Notes: a model not told the origin generated them from the letters alone. A DNA stretch of 62,119 nucleotides from an uncultured Eggerthella sp. (GCA_902464295.1 CABQIW010000005.1:1-62119), one strand, 5' to 3'; numbered from the stretch's first letter, positions 52,450-62,028 are shown. Numbers and translations are program-made.

Positions 52450-52926
52450 TTATTTGCAAACGAGCACAGGAATGTCAGAGTTGCGCAACACGCCAAAACT
52501 GACCGAACCGAGCATGCCGCGAATCGCTCCCAAACCGCGCGAACCCATGCAGATCAGGTCGCATTCGTAGCGCTGCGCCGTCTCGATGATGGTCTCGACC
52601 GTATAGATGCCGTAGATCACTTCAACAGTAAGGTTGCCCTTGAAATCCTTCACGATATCAGCCACATCAGCCTCAAGCTTCTTGTCGCTCTCTTCAGTGC
52701 GTTCCTGCACCGCATCGGCGAAGTCTTCCTTAGAAACGAGCGAAACACCCATGCCGAAACCAGTCTGATTGAAGCTGCTGAACACAAGATCTTGCGGAGG
52801 TGCGCTGATCTCAGCGACATGGATCGACGCATCGGTATTACCCTCGACCATCTTCATCGCTTCACGAAGCGCTTCTTTGGCGTGATCGGATCCGTCGTAC
52901 GGAACGAGAATGTTAGTGAATGACAC
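52450..52926 (-). CDS. Universal stress protein, UspA family
   Basis: 158 residues with NILVPYDGSDHAKEALREA at the N-terminus and GSRGLGAIRGMLGSVSFGVL near the C-terminus, the G-2X-G-9X-G(S) ATP-binding motif. An insert of ~30 residues (FSSFNQTGFGMGVSLVSKED) lengthens the middle. A cytoplasmic dimer helping survival under stress. GTG start with AAAGGAGG 5 bases ahead; a TATAAT lies at 52979-52984 on the minus strand. Confidence 0.92.
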   Translation of the reverse strand: MSFTNILVPYDGSDHAKEALREAMKMVEGNTDASIHVAEISAPPQDLVFSSFNQTGFGMGVSLVSKEDFADAVQERTEESDKKLEADVADIVKDFKGNLTVEVIYGIYTVETIIETAQRYECDLICMGSRGLGAIRGMLGSVSFGVLRNSDIPVLVCK

Positions 52927-53100
52927 GATGGCCTCCTTTAGGGCGTGCTTTTGTGTTCAAAGCGGATTTTCAGCTCATATTATAGCTTTAATCTGCTGCT
53001 CTCGCCTAATGTTCCCCACTGTTTTGTGCGTTTGTCGCTATATTGAAAGAGTGAAGAGGATATGAAGAGCGTTACTTTATCACTCTACTGTGCTAAAGTA

Positions 53101-53106
53101 TTGACT
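53101..53106 (+). promoter_or_regulatory. Possible -35 box of the his operon
   Basis: TTGACT matches the -35 consensus at five of six positions. The best -10-like hexamer (TATTAA) is 15 bp away, a short spacing, so the assignment is tentative. No histidine T-box or leader peptide was recognised upstream. Confidence 0.35.
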
Positions 53107-53145
53107 CGCTCTTATTCTAGCTATTAAAAGGTGGCCCAACAAACG

Positions 53146-54765
53146 ATGAATTACGTAACCCCTATCGGCTTTCGCGACGTGATCAGTGACGAAGCGCTCG
53201 TCCGCGAAGACCTTACCTATCGCGTGCAGCAATGCTTCGCACGCCACGGCTATTCCCCCATCGAAACCCCTACGCTCGAGGTGCTCGACGTGATGGAAGC
53301 AGGTGGGCATGTTCCCGCCTCCCCCTTCAAGCTTTTCGACTCGCGCGGCGATCTTCTGGCCATGCGCCCCGACGTCACGATGCAGATCGCGCGCATGTGC
53401 GCTACCCGCATCACCTCGTTCGATCCTGCTGTGAAGCTGCGCTACACCCAGCGCGTCTTCCGCGAGAAGACCGCAGAAGCAGCAGCCCGCGAACTCACGC
53501 AGATGGGTGTTGAATGCCTTGGCGAGTCCGGCGTAGAGGCCGATGCGAACATCATCGCGCTCTTCTCAGAAGCGCTTGCGGAAACACGCATCAGCGAATA
53601 CCGCATCGCCCTCGGTTCTGCGCGCGTGTTGCGCGATCTTGTCTCTTGCTGCCAGATGGATGCTGGCTGGGAAAACGCAGTCTATCGTGCGTTCCATACC
53701 TCGAACTTCGTAGCACTCGACAACCTTACGAAAACCGCCGAAGGCAACCAGGCCGCCATTGGTGCACTCGCACAGCTGCCTATGCTGCGCGGTCAAAAGG
53801 AAGCACTCGGCAAAATTCGCGCACTCCTCGCACCACTCGGTTGCAGCGAAGGGGTCGATGAACTCGAAGCGCTCTACGATCTGCTTGTCGAACGCAGGCT
53901 TGGCGAAGTCATACTGATCGATTTCACGGTCATGAGCTCGTTCGACTATTACACGGGCATCGTCTTCGAAGCCTACGAACCCGGCCTGGGCTCGCCAATC
54001 GGCGGTGGTGGTCGTTACGACAACTTGGTCGCGGCCTATGGCGGCACGAAAGTTCCTGCCGCAGGTTTCAGCTTCTACCTCGAACAGGTGATGGAAGCCT
54101 TCGCTCTCGAAAAGACTGCTGCTCCACACCCCTTGCGCATCGCGGTTCCCAAAGGTTCGCTTAACGAAGATGCGATCGCGGCACTTGATGCCGCTGGTCT
54201 CAACGTGGACGGACTTGCCGATGCTGGCCGCACGCTCATGCTGCGCAACGGCGATGTCGAGTACATCATCGTGCGCCCCACCGATGCACCGGTTTTTGTA
54301 GCCCTTGGCGCCGCTGACTGCGGCATCTGCGGCGAAGACTCGCTCGTTGAAGCTCGCACCGATGTGGTCGAACTAGTTGACCTCGAATTCGGCGGTTGTC
54401 GCTTCGTGGTAGCGGAATCCGCAGGAACCTCCGAAGCAGTCGAGAAACGCTACCGCGAACTCGGCTCGATCCGCATCGCCACGAAATACCCGCACATCGC
54501 ACGCTCGCACTTCGACAAGCAGGGCAAGCAAGTCGAGATCGTGAAGCTGCACGGCAATATCGAGCTCGCCCCCATCACCGGCATGGCCGAGCAGATCGTC
54601 GATATCACTGCCACCGGAACCACCCTGCGCGAAAACAGCCTGGTCGTTGTTGAAGACGTGCTCGCATCAACGGCGCGCTTCTTCGCCAACCCCTGTTCAT
54701 ACCGCACGAATCCCCGCGTCGCAGCACTCGCACAAGCGCTGCGTCAAGCCAACAAGGAGAACTAG
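53146..54765 (+). CDS. hisZG: Fused HisZ-HisG: ATP phosphoribosyltransferase regulatory plus catalytic subunit
   Basis: About 539 residues joining two proteins that normally form a hetero-octamer. Residues 1-~315 are HisZ, a histidyl-tRNA-synthetase-like domain: YVTPIGFRDVI, MRPDVTMQIARM, IDFTVMSSFDYYTGIVFEAY. Residues ~330-539 are short-form HisG: LRIAVPKGSLNEDAI, GADCGICGEDSL-type segment, and ITATGTTLRENSL binding PRPP. It catalyses the first histidine step and would sense histidine through HisZ. The ATG at 53146 is preferred; a GTG five codons earlier leaves no spacing after AAAAGG. hisD starts at the next base after the stop. Confidence 0.92.
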   Translation: MNYVTPIGFRDVISDEALVREDLTYRVQQCFARHGYSPIETPTLEVLDVMEAGGHVPASPFKLFDSRGDLLAMRPDVTMQIARMCATRITSFDPAVKLRYTQRVFREKTAEAAARELTQMGVECLGESGVEADANIIALFSEALAETRISEYRIALGSARVLRDLVSCCQMDAGWENAVYRAFHTSNFVALDNLTKTAEGNQAAIGALAQLPMLRGQKEALGKIRALLAPLGCSEGVDELEALYDLLVERRLGEVILIDFTVMSSFDYYTGIVFEAYEPGLGSPIGGGGRYDNLVAAYGGTKVPAAGFSFYLEQVMEAFALEKTAAPHPLRIAVPKGSLNEDAIAALDAAGLNVDGLADAGRTLMLRNGDVEYIIVRPTDAPVFVALGAADCGICGEDSLVEARTDVVELVDLEFGGCRFVVAESAGTSEAVEKRYRELGSIRIATKYPHIARSHFDKQGKQVEIVKLHGNIELAPITGMAEQIVDITATGTTLRENSLVVVEDVLASTARFFANPCSYRTNPRVAALAQALRQANKEN

Positions 54766-56112
54766 ATGAGACGCATCATTCTGAAACCTGGAGAGACCTT
54801 TTCGGAAGACCAACTTCAACGCGTGGGCGCGTTCGATGCGCGCGCTCTCACCGCTGCGACCGAGATCATCGAGGCAGTGCGCACCCAGGGCGATGCGGCG
54901 TTGCGCGCCTACACAAAGCAATTCGACGGCGTGGAGATCGAGAGCTTTCGCGTGAGCGATACCGCGATCGATGAAGCGATCACCCGCGTTGACCCAGAGG
55001 TTTCGCAAGCACTGCGCCAGGCAGCAAAGCAGATTCGCGATTTCCACGAACGCCAGAAGCAACAGAGCTGGTTCACCATCCGTGAAGATGGCGCGCTCGT
55101 AGGTGCGAAGGTCGAGCCGCTCGATTCCGTGGGTATCTACGTTCCGGGCGGGCGCGCGCTCTATCCCTCATCCGTGCTGATGAATGCGATCCCTGCCGCA
55201 GTAGCTGGCGTGAAGCGCATCGTGTGCGTCACCCCTCCTACCAAAGATGGCTCGCTCGATCCCGCAATCCTAGAAGCCTGCCGCATCGCCGGCGTGACCG
55301 AGATTTATTCCGTTGGTGGCGCGCAAGCTATCGGCGCACTAGCTTACGGAACCGAAAGCATCCAGAAGGTCGCGAAGATCACCGGTCCCGGCAATGCGTT
55401 CGTAGCCGCAGCGAAGAAGATCGTCTCAGGCGATGTGGGCATCGACATGATCGCTGGTCCTTCAGAGGTATGCGTGCTTGCCGATGAAACCGCACTTCCC
55501 GAACTGGTCGCGGTCGACCTTATGGCACAAGCCGAACACGACCCGCTGGCCAGCTGTTATTTGGTCACATTCTCCGAAGCCTACGCTGATGCGGTCGAGA
55601 ACGCGATCAAGAAGACCGTCGAAAGTTCGACGCGCAAGGAGATCACGATGTCGTCCCTTACCGACAAGGGTCTCATCGTTATCTGCGATTCGCTCGTCCA
55701 AGCGCTCCAAACGATCAACGTGATCGCACCAGAGCACCTTGAACTGCACGTTTCGCGTCCCATGGAACTGCTCGGTCAAATTCGCAACGCAGGCGCGATC
55801 TTCATGGGCGAATGGACCCCTGAAGCAGTGGGCGACTACGTTGCTGGCCCCAACCACACGCTGCCAACGGGCGGCACCGCACGCTACGCTTCCCCGCTTT
55901 CGGTCGACGAATTCGTGAAGAAATCGAGCGTGATCCAGTATTCTGCCGCAGCGCTCAAGAACGATGCACGCGCGATCGAAACCATCGCCGATCACGAAGG
56001 ACTCTGGGCACATGCTCAAAGCGTACGCTTGCGCATGGAGCTCATGGAGCAAGGCCGCGTTTCGGCAAACGCCAGCAGCACAGACGCCTCTGCTGAGCAG
56101 GCAAAGGACTAA
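54766..56112 (+). CDS. hisD: Histidinol dehydrogenase
   Basis: NAD-dependent two-step oxidation of histidinol to histidine. 448 residues with EPLDSVGIYVPGGRALYPSS, YSVGGAQAIGALAYG, TGPGNAFVAAAKK and the zinc-site region GPNHTLPTGGTARY. The C-terminal ~15 residues are Ser/Ala-rich. The gene begins immediately after hisZG, with AAGGAG inside that gene's end, so translation is coupled. Confidence 0.97.
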   Translation: MRRIILKPGETFSEDQLQRVGAFDARALTAATEIIEAVRTQGDAALRAYTKQFDGVEIESFRVSDTAIDEAITRVDPEVSQALRQAAKQIRDFHERQKQQSWFTIREDGALVGAKVEPLDSVGIYVPGGRALYPSSVLMNAIPAAVAGVKRIVCVTPPTKDGSLDPAILEACRIAGVTEIYSVGGAQAIGALAYGTESIQKVAKITGPGNAFVAAAKKIVSGDVGIDMIAGPSEVCVLADETALPELVAVDLMAQAEHDPLASCYLVTFSEAYADAVENAIKKTVESSTRKEITMSSLTDKGLIVICDSLVQALQTINVIAPEHLELHVSRPMELLGQIRNAGAIFMGEWTPEAVGDYVAGPNHTLPTGGTARYASPLSVDEFVKKSSVIQYSAAALKNDARAIETIADHEGLWAHAQSVRLRMELMEQGRVSANASSTDASAEQAKD

Positions 56113-56114
56113 CT

Positions 56115-57203
56115 ATGCCAACAAATGCGAACGGCTACCGTGCTCCACGTCCGCAGATCGCCGAAATCGAACCGTACGATCCCAAATATCTGCCGGCACG
56201 CGTCATGATCTCAGCGAACGAGAACCCCCGTCCGCTTCCTCATGAAGTGCAAGCCAAGATCGAAGCCGCGATCACACAGGTTGATCTCAATCGCTACCCC
56301 GATCCGCTCGCAAATCCCTTGCGCGAACTCATCGGCCAAGCATGGGGATACGACCGCGAATACGTGCTCATGGGAAATGGTGGCGATGAACTGCTCTTCG
56401 ACTTCGCACTGTGCTGGGGTGGCCCGGGGCGCACGATGCTCACCTGCCCACCCACCTTCTCGGTCTACGAGGCGAACGCCGTACTCACTGATACGCAAGT
56501 CGTCTCCATTCCGCGTAAGAGCGATTTTTCGCTCGACGAAGAAGCCATCCTCTCACGGGTTGCGCAAGGCGATATCGATTATGCGATCCTCACCTCGCCG
56601 AACAATCCTACAGGGAACATCACCTCACCCGCGTTCATCGAAAAGCTCCTCGAAACGAGCGACACGCTTGTCATGGTTGACGAGGCATATGGCGAGTTCG
56701 GCGGCGAAAGCATGATTCCCTACTTGGATCGCTATCCCAACTTGGTCGTGCTGAAGACCTTCTCGAAGGCCTATGCTCTTGCCGGTGTGCGTCTCGGCTA
56801 TGTACTGGCAAATCCGCAGGTCATTCGCGAGTTTATCAAGGTTCGTCAGCCCTATTCGGTCGATGCTGTCTCGCAAGCTATCGGCATGACCGTCTACGAA
56901 AACCGCGCACTGCTCGAGCCTGGCATCAAAGCGATCAAGCACGAGCGCACGGTCCTGCTTGAGGAACTTGCCGCGCTTCCCAGCGCTGAAGTCTATCCTT
57001 CACAAGCGAACTTCATCCTCGTGCGTATTCCGCATGCTCATCGCATCTGGGAGCAGCTGCTTGAACGTGGCATTCTCGTACGCGACTTTTCCTCAGCTCC
57101 CAGCCTCGAGAATTGTCTGCGCATCACGATAGGCACCGAAGAGGAGAACCGCGCGCTCATCGAGGCATTGCGCGAACTCACCGCAAACCCTGATAATACG
57201 TAG
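56115..57203 (+). CDS. hisC: Histidinol-phosphate aminotransferase
   Basis: PLP enzyme, 362 residues: ENPRPLPHEV, LMGNGGDELL, TSPNNPTGN, DEAYGEFGG and the PLP lysine in KTFSKAYALAGVRLGY. AAAGGA stands 6 bases before the ATG, overlapping the end of hisD (2-bp gap). Third gene of the his operon. Confidence 0.96.
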   Translation: MPTNANGYRAPRPQIAEIEPYDPKYLPARVMISANENPRPLPHEVQAKIEAAITQVDLNRYPDPLANPLRELIGQAWGYDREYVLMGNGGDELLFDFALCWGGPGRTMLTCPPTFSVYEANAVLTDTQVVSIPRKSDFSLDEEAILSRVAQGDIDYAILTSPNNPTGNITSPAFIEKLLETSDTLVMVDEAYGEFGGESMIPYLDRYPNLVVLKTFSKAYALAGVRLGYVLANPQVIREFIKVRQPYSVDAVSQAIGMTVYENRALLEPGIKAIKHERTVLLEELAALPSAEVYPSQANFILVRIPHAHRIWEQLLERGILVRDFSSAPSLENCLRITIGTEEENRALIEALRELTANPDNT

Positions 57204-57230
57204 AAGAACCTCATCTCAAAGGACACGAAC

Positions 57231-57827
57231 ATGGCTTCACGAACCGCAACCATCACGCGCACCACGAAAGAGACTGACATCTCGCTCACGCTTGAGATCG
57301 ACGGCACGGGCAAGACCGATATCGACACGGGCATCCCGTTCTTCGACCACATGCTCGATGCCTTCGCGCGCCACGGCTTGTTCGACCTCACCGTGAAAGC
57401 AAAGGGCGATCTTGAGGTCGACGCACACCACACGGTCGAAGACGTAGGTATCGTGCTCGGCCAAGCGCTTGCCGAAGCCATGGGCAACAAGCTTGGTATC
57501 ACCCGTTTTGCTTCCCAAGCAGTGCCGATGGATGAAGCGCTCGTGATGGCTGCCCTCGATATTTCAGGGCGCGGCCAGATGCACTTCGATATCCTCATCC
57601 CACCTGCCATGATGGGCCTGTTCGATTCTTCGCTTGCTAAAGAATTCTTCATCGCATTCGCAACGAACGCGGGCATCACGCTCCACCTCATTTCCTTCAA
57701 GGGCGAGAACGCACATCACCTTATCGAGGCGGCCTTCAAAGCAACGGGACGCGTACTTCGCCAAGCGCTCGAGATCGATCCACGTGCAGCCGACCAGCTC
57801 CCCAGCACTAAAGGTGCGCTCGCATGA
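57231..57827 (+). CDS. hisB: Imidazoleglycerol-phosphate dehydratase
   Basis: 198 residues, the monofunctional form without a phosphatase domain. The manganese-binding repeats are present: FFDHMLDAFARHG and DAHHTVEDVGIVLG, later KGENAHHLIEAAFKA. A separate histidinol-phosphate phosphatase is needed and is not in the window. AAAGGA precedes the ATG. hisH overlaps its stop by 4 bases. Confidence 0.96.
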   Translation: MASRTATITRTTKETDISLTLEIDGTGKTDIDTGIPFFDHMLDAFARHGLFDLTVKAKGDLEVDAHHTVEDVGIVLGQALAEAMGNKLGITRFASQAVPMDEALVMAALDISGRGQMHFDILIPPAMMGLFDSSLAKEFFIAFATNAGITLHLISFKGENAHHLIEAAFKATGRVLRQALEIDPRAADQLPSTKGALA

Positions 57828-58471
57828 TCGCGGTCATCGATTACTGCAAAGGCAATCTGAAGAGCGTTGAGCGCGGGCTTACCCATGTAGGTGGCGACGC
57901 GCATATCACCGACGATCCTGAAGTGATCCGCGCGGCCGATGCGCTCGTGCTCCCTGGTGTTGGCTCCTTCGCCGATGCTTCTGCGACCATGCAACAAACG
58001 GGTCAGATGGAAGCGATCCGCGCTGCTCTTGCCAAAGGAACTCCTTTTCTGGGCATCTGCCTGGGCGAACATCTTCTCTTCGAGGGCGGCACCGAACATG
58101 CCGAACACGACACGGTTCCTGGTCTCGGTATTATCGAAGGCATCGCCAAACGCATGCCCGCGCAAGACAGCACCAGCAAGGCCTACAAGATTCCGCATGT
58201 AGGCTGGAATTCGATCGAGTTCACCGATGGCGCAAGCTCAAGCCCGCTCTTCGCAGGCATCCCAAACGGCGAATACTTCTATTTCACCCACAGCTATATC
58301 GCGCCCGAAAGCAATGCCACCATCGCTACGACCACCCATTCGGTCACGTTCCCGGCTGCCGTGCAGGTAGGCGATCGCATCTTTGCGGTTCAATTCCACC
58401 CCGAGAAGTCGTCCGATGCAGGCGCGCGCGTACTTAAGAATTTTGTCGATCTCGCTTCGCGCTTAAGATAA
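57824..58471 (+). CDS. hisH: Imidazole glycerol phosphate synthase, glutamine amidotransferase subunit
   Basis: 215 residues of class I glutaminase: nucleophile Cys in LGICLGEHLLFEGG, and the His-Glu pair in VQFHPEKS. It supplies ammonia to HisF. The ICLGEH sequence replaces the usual ICLGMQ after the nucleophile; the effect is unknown. The start ATGA overlaps hisB. About 45 bp separate it from hisA. Confidence 0.96.
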   Translation: MIAVIDYCKGNLKSVERGLTHVGGDAHITDDPEVIRAADALVLPGVGSFADASATMQQTGQMEAIRAALAKGTPFLGICLGEHLLFEGGTEHAEHDTVPGLGIIEGIAKRMPAQDSTSKAYKIPHVGWNSIEFTDGASSSPLFAGIPNGEYFYFTHSYIAPESNATIATTTHSVTFPAAVQVGDRIFAVQFHPEKSSDAGARVLKNFVDLASRLR

Positions 58472-58516
58472 TTCCGCCGCGATCGAGCAACCCGCACCTA
58501 CTAAAGAGGAGCAACC

Positions 58517-59308
58517 ATGCAGCTACTTCCCGCAATCGATATCCTAGAAGGCAAGGTCGTTCGCCTGGCGAAGGGCGACTACAACGCCGTCACCGTCTAC
58601 AACGATAGCCCCATCGACCAGGCGAAAGCGTTCGAAGAGATGGGCGCTGAATGGATCCATGTGGTCGACCTGGACGGCGCACGCTCAGGAAATCCGTCGA
58701 ATCTGCCCCTCATCGAGGACATCCTCGCGAAAACGATGCTCAAGGTCGAGATGGGAGGCGGCATCCGCACCATGGACACCCTCCAGCGCATCTGGGACGC
58801 TGGCGTGAATCGCGTCGTTCTGGGCACCTCGCTCATCTCTAATCTCGACTTCACTCGCGAAGCAATCGCGAAGTTCCCTACCATGCTCACTGCTGGGATT
58901 GATGCGCGCAATGGCGAAGTCTCTGTCGATGGATGGAATAACGGCAGCGGCGTAGCAGCAGAAACGCTCATCGCCCAAATGCGCGACCTCGGATTCCAGC
59001 ATCTGGTCTATACCGACATCAGCAAAGACGGCATGCAGACGGGCCTCGATGTAGATACCTACGTGCACCTTGCGCAAGTCTTCGGCCACCCGGTGATCGC
59101 ATCGGGCGGCGTAGCGAGCATCGCCGACATCGAACGGCTTGCGCCCGTTGCAGGCAGCATCGAAGGCGTGATCGCCGGACGTGCAGTCTATGAGGGCACG
59201 CTCGATGTTCCCCTCGCTCTCGCACTTTGCCAGAACGCCACCATGAAGGCCCAGATGAGCGGCATGACTCATTGCGATAAGAACTGCGGGGGCAATCATG
59301 CTCACTAA
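58517..59308 (+). CDS. hisA: Phosphoribosylformimino-AICAR ribotide isomerase
   Basis: 263 residues, TIM barrel: LLPAIDILEGKVVRL (catalytic Asp), WIHVVDLDGARSG, VEMGGGIR, YTDISKDGMQTG (second Asp) and VIASGGVAS. It ends in an extra Cys/His-rich tail, THCDKNCGGNHAH. Part of that tail is forced by the overlapping hisF ribosome binding site and start codon. AAAGAGGAG precedes the ATG. hisF overlaps by 11 bp. Confidence 0.96.
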   Translation: MQLLPAIDILEGKVVRLAKGDYNAVTVYNDSPIDQAKAFEEMGAEWIHVVDLDGARSGNPSNLPLIEDILAKTMLKVEMGGGIRTMDTLQRIWDAGVNRVVLGTSLISNLDFTREAIAKFPTMLTAGIDARNGEVSVDGWNNGSGVAAETLIAQMRDLGFQHLVYTDISKDGMQTGLDVDTYVHLAQVFGHPVIASGGVASIADIERLAPVAGSIEGVIAGRAVYEGTLDVPLALALCQNATMKAQMSGMTHCDKNCGGNHAH

Positions 59309-60062
59309 GCGCGTTATCCCCTGCATGGATGTGAAAGACGGTCGCGTCGTCAAAGGCGTGAACTTCGTGAACCTGCGCGATGCAGGCGACCCGATCGAGC
59401 TCGCTCAACGCTACGACGAACAAAAAGCCGACGAAGTGATCTTCCTCGACATCACCGCCACGAGCGATGGCCGCGCGACCACGATCGACATGGCTTCGCG
59501 CGCAAGCGAAGAGCTACACCTCCCCTATTGCGTGGGCGGCGGGTTCCGCAGCGTTGCCGACATCCGCACGATGATCGCCGCCGGCGCCGATAAGGTGTCC
59601 GTGAACTCAGCGGCGATCGCCGATCCTACGCTCATCACCACAGCTGCCGCAGCGTTCGGCACGCAGGCGATCCTGTGCGCGATCGATGCGAAACAAGTCG
59701 CAGGCAATCCTAACAAGTGGGAGGTCTATGTTGCGGGAGGGCGCAAGAACACAGGCATCGATGCGGTCGAGTGGGCAACCGAAGCTGCCAAGCGTGGCGC
59801 TGGCGAGATCCTGCTCACCAGTATGGATCGCGATGGCAGCAAAGATGGCTTCGACCTGGCGCTCACTCGTGCGGTTGCGCGCGCCGTGCCCATTCCCGTT
59901 ATTGCCTCAGGCGGTGTAGGTAAGCTCGAACACTTCGCTGAAGGAATCATCGAAGGTGAAGCAGATGCCGTGCTGGCCGCTTCGGTCTTTCACTTCGGCG
60001 AGCTCACCATCCGCGAGGTAAAAGAATACCTGGCCACGCAAGGCATCCCCGTCCGCCTATAA
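59298..60062 (+). CDS. hisF: Imidazole glycerol phosphate synthase, cyclase subunit
   Basis: 254 residues: RVIPCMDVKDGRVVKG (catalytic Asp), FLDITATSDGR, CVGGGFRSVADIR, ADKVSVNSAA, LTSMDRDGSKDGFD (second Asp). Works with HisH to make imidazole glycerol phosphate and AICAR. GGGGG inside the end of hisA serves as ribosome binding site. It is the last gene of the operon and converges with the sensor kinase gene 50 bp away. Confidence 0.97.
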   Translation: MLTKRVIPCMDVKDGRVVKGVNFVNLRDAGDPIELAQRYDEQKADEVIFLDITATSDGRATTIDMASRASEELHLPYCVGGGFRSVADIRTMIAAGADKVSVNSAAIADPTLITTAAAAFGTQAILCAIDAKQVAGNPNKWEVYVAGGRKNTGIDAVEWATEAAKRGAGEILLTSMDRDGSKDGFDLALTRAVARAVPIPVIASGGVGKLEHFAEGIIEGEADAVLAASVFHFGELTIREVKEYLATQGIPVRL

Positions 60063-60068
60063 ATGCGC

Positions 60069-60095
60069 AAAAAGGGAAAGCACGCAGGCTTCCCC
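60069..60095 (-). terminator. Terminator after the sensor kinase gene
   Basis: On the minus strand GGGGAAGCC...GCTTTCCC folds with one bulge and is followed by TTTTTG. It lies between the convergent kinase and hisF stops and may also slow hisF transcripts. Confidence 0.6.
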
Positions 60096-60112
60096 CGGAC
60101 CAAGATTGAACT

Positions 60113-61294
60113 TCAACGCTCTTTCTTATCACCGGTGGCCATCTCGGTCCTCTGGTTCGTTGCCGGCAACACCACCGTGAAGGTCGAACCTTCTCCCAGA
60201 TCGCTTTCGAGCCCGATCTTCCCGTCAACACTTGCCACGATACTGCTCACCAAAGGAAGACCTAAACCTGTTCCTTGCGCATAAGCAGCGCGCGTCGATT
60301 CCACGCGGTAGAAGCGCTCGAACACACGGTCTTGTTCAGAACGCGATATTCCACACCCCGTATCTGAAACGCGCAGCGTGAATGAATCTTTGGCATACTT
60401 TGCTTCAACGGTAACAGAACCTTTGTCGGTATACGCGATAGCATTACCAACAAGGTTATTCACGATGGTCAAGAAGTCCAATTCAGAAAGACCAACCGTA
60501 ACATTCTCAATATTCTTCGTAAAATTGGTCTGCAGCAGAAGCCCTTTATTCTCTGCGATCGATTCCTGAACCGATAAGGCTTCTTGAAGAACACTCAATA
60601 CGTTACAACGCACGCCTCCCAACGAAGATTCTTTTTCGATCGTCTTCACCTTGAGAGGAGCGGTCGTTCGTGTAATGCTTAGCATGTCATGCACAAGTTT
60701 TTCTAAATGCCCGCTTGCCTGCTCAATACGATGGGCAAATTCCTTCACATAATCCACTTGCCCACGATTCGCAGCGATAACGATCGATTCCGAGAGCAGT
60801 TTTATGCTTGCAACTGGAGTTTTCATCTCATGGCTCGAATTTGCCATAAAGCTCGCGAGCGCGCGCTCAGTCCGCTCGACCGAATTGAGCGCTGCACTGT
60901 AACTCCAATAACTCAACAATGCAGCGATCAAGAGGACCGCGAGCAACAACCCGAATCCAAACACCTGAATCGACGCAAGCGAATTCCCCTGATCGTGAAC
61001 CATATCTTCGGCCTGCACCGCATAGGTGCCACCACCTACCACACTATTCGCCGATGCACTCAACTGTTCGGCATCTTCGTCTTGTAACGCGCTTTCCGCG
61101 TTCGCCGTCGCTTCTTTCTCAACTTGCGAAGCCACCGAAGACTCCGAGTGGTTCATCTCTTCCATTGCCTGAGGCACGGTTACAAAAAGAATCCAGGTAG
61201 TTGCAACGCAAAACAATGCAATGATCAGGACGTATCCGATGATTACCTTGGTCTTCCAGTCTTTATAATTAACGATCGGTTTATTGATGCGCAT
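60113..61294 (-). CDS. Sensor histidine kinase
   Basis: 393 residues: membrane helix near 17-40 (VIIGYVLIIALFCVATTWILF), a ~75-residue Ala/Glu/Ser-rich external loop, and a second helix (FGFGLLLAVLLIAALLSYW). HisKA with phospho-acceptor His in SSHEMKTPVASIK follows, then HATPase_c with NNLVGNAIAYT, DTGCGI and GTGLGLPL. It autophosphorylates and passes phosphate to the response regulator 17 bp upstream on the same message. The signal is unknown; the small external domain resembles no named sensor. Confidence 0.93.
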   Translation of the reverse strand: MRINKPIVNYKDWKTKVIIGYVLIIALFCVATTWILFVTVPQAMEEMNHSESSVASQVEKEATANAESALQDEDAEQLSASANSVVGGGTYAVQAEDMVHDQGNSLASIQVFGFGLLLAVLLIAALLSYWSYSAALNSVERTERALASFMANSSHEMKTPVASIKLLSESIVIAANRGQVDYVKEFAHRIEQASGHLEKLVHDMLSITRTTAPLKVKTIEKESSLGGVRCNVLSVLQEALSVQESIAENKGLLLQTNFTKNIENVTVGLSELDFLTIVNNLVGNAIAYTDKGSVTVEAKYAKDSFTLRVSDTGCGISRSEQDRVFERFYRVESTRAAYAQGTGLGLPLVSSIVASVDGKIGLESDLGEGSTFTVVLPATNQRTEMATGDKKER

Positions 61295-61311
61295 AATGGA
61301 CTATCGCAATC

Positions 61312-62028
61312 CTATTGTCCTTCTTGTTCTTCTGAGTCTTTCGGAATAGCTTGTAATCGATACCCTCTTCCATACTCAGTTACTATCAGCTGATAATCGG
61401 AATGGGTCTCGAGCGCTTTTCTGAGATTATGCATATGAACATCGATGACCGTGCTAGTGCTGGGAGTCTTCCCTTTCCATACACTCTGAATCAACTCATT
61501 GCGCGTGACAAGGCTCCCTCTATGGCGCGCAAGAACCTGAAGGATCTCGAACTCTCGATTTCGCAATGAAACAGGCTCTCCTTTAACGCGCACCTCGCCT
61601 CTCTCGAAATCGATGCTCAAATCTCCCAATTCTTCAACCGAGCCTGTTCGGGATTGAACGGGAAGCATCGATCGCCGAAGATTGGCACGAATGCGCGCAA
61701 GAAGCTCATTTACTGAAAACGGCTTGCTGATGAAATCATCGGCACCCAAGTCAAGACACAGAACTTTTTCTTGTTCAGAGGTATAAGCAGTTAGAACGAT
61801 GATCGGAACCGACGCATTTTGCGCTCGATACTCTTTCAAGAAATCATGTCCGCTCATCCCAGGAAGCATAAGATCGAGAAGGATAAGATCGGGTTCTATG
61901 CTCAAAGCACTTGCAAACCCATCGGTTCCATTGTCGCAAGCGACGATAGAATGCCCTGCATCGCTCAGCGCGAATTCTGCAGCCATTCTGATGTTCGGAT
62001 CATCCTCAACAAGAAGTATCTTCGCCAT
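61312..62028 (-). CDS. OmpR/PhoB family response regulator
   Basis: 238 residues: REC domain with KILLVEDDPNIR, phospho-acceptor Asp in DLILLDLMLPG, Thr in IIVLTAYT and Lys in FISKPF. A winged helix follows (VSLRNREFEILQVLARHRGS, VIDVHMHNLRKAL, TEYGRGYRL). First gene of the two-component operon with the kinase. No good ribosome binding site is seen before the ATG; the leader is very AT-rich. Confidence 0.95.
   Translation of the reverse strand: MAKILLVEDDPNIRMAAEFALSDAGHSIVACDNGTDGFASALSIEPDLILLDLMLPGMSGHDFLKEYRAQNASVPIIVLTAYTSEQEKVLCLDLGADDFISKPFSVNELLARIRANLRRSMLPVQSRTGSVEELGDLSIDFERGEVRVKGEPVSLRNREFEILQVLARHRGSLVTRNELIQSVWKGKTPSTSTVIDVHMHNLRKALETHSDYQLIVTEYGRGYRLQAIPKDSEEQEGQ

Noticed and set aside
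52927..53145. Histidine T-box or attenuator leader before the his operon
   Set aside because: No T-box core, no run of His codons and no terminator hairpin was found in the spacer.
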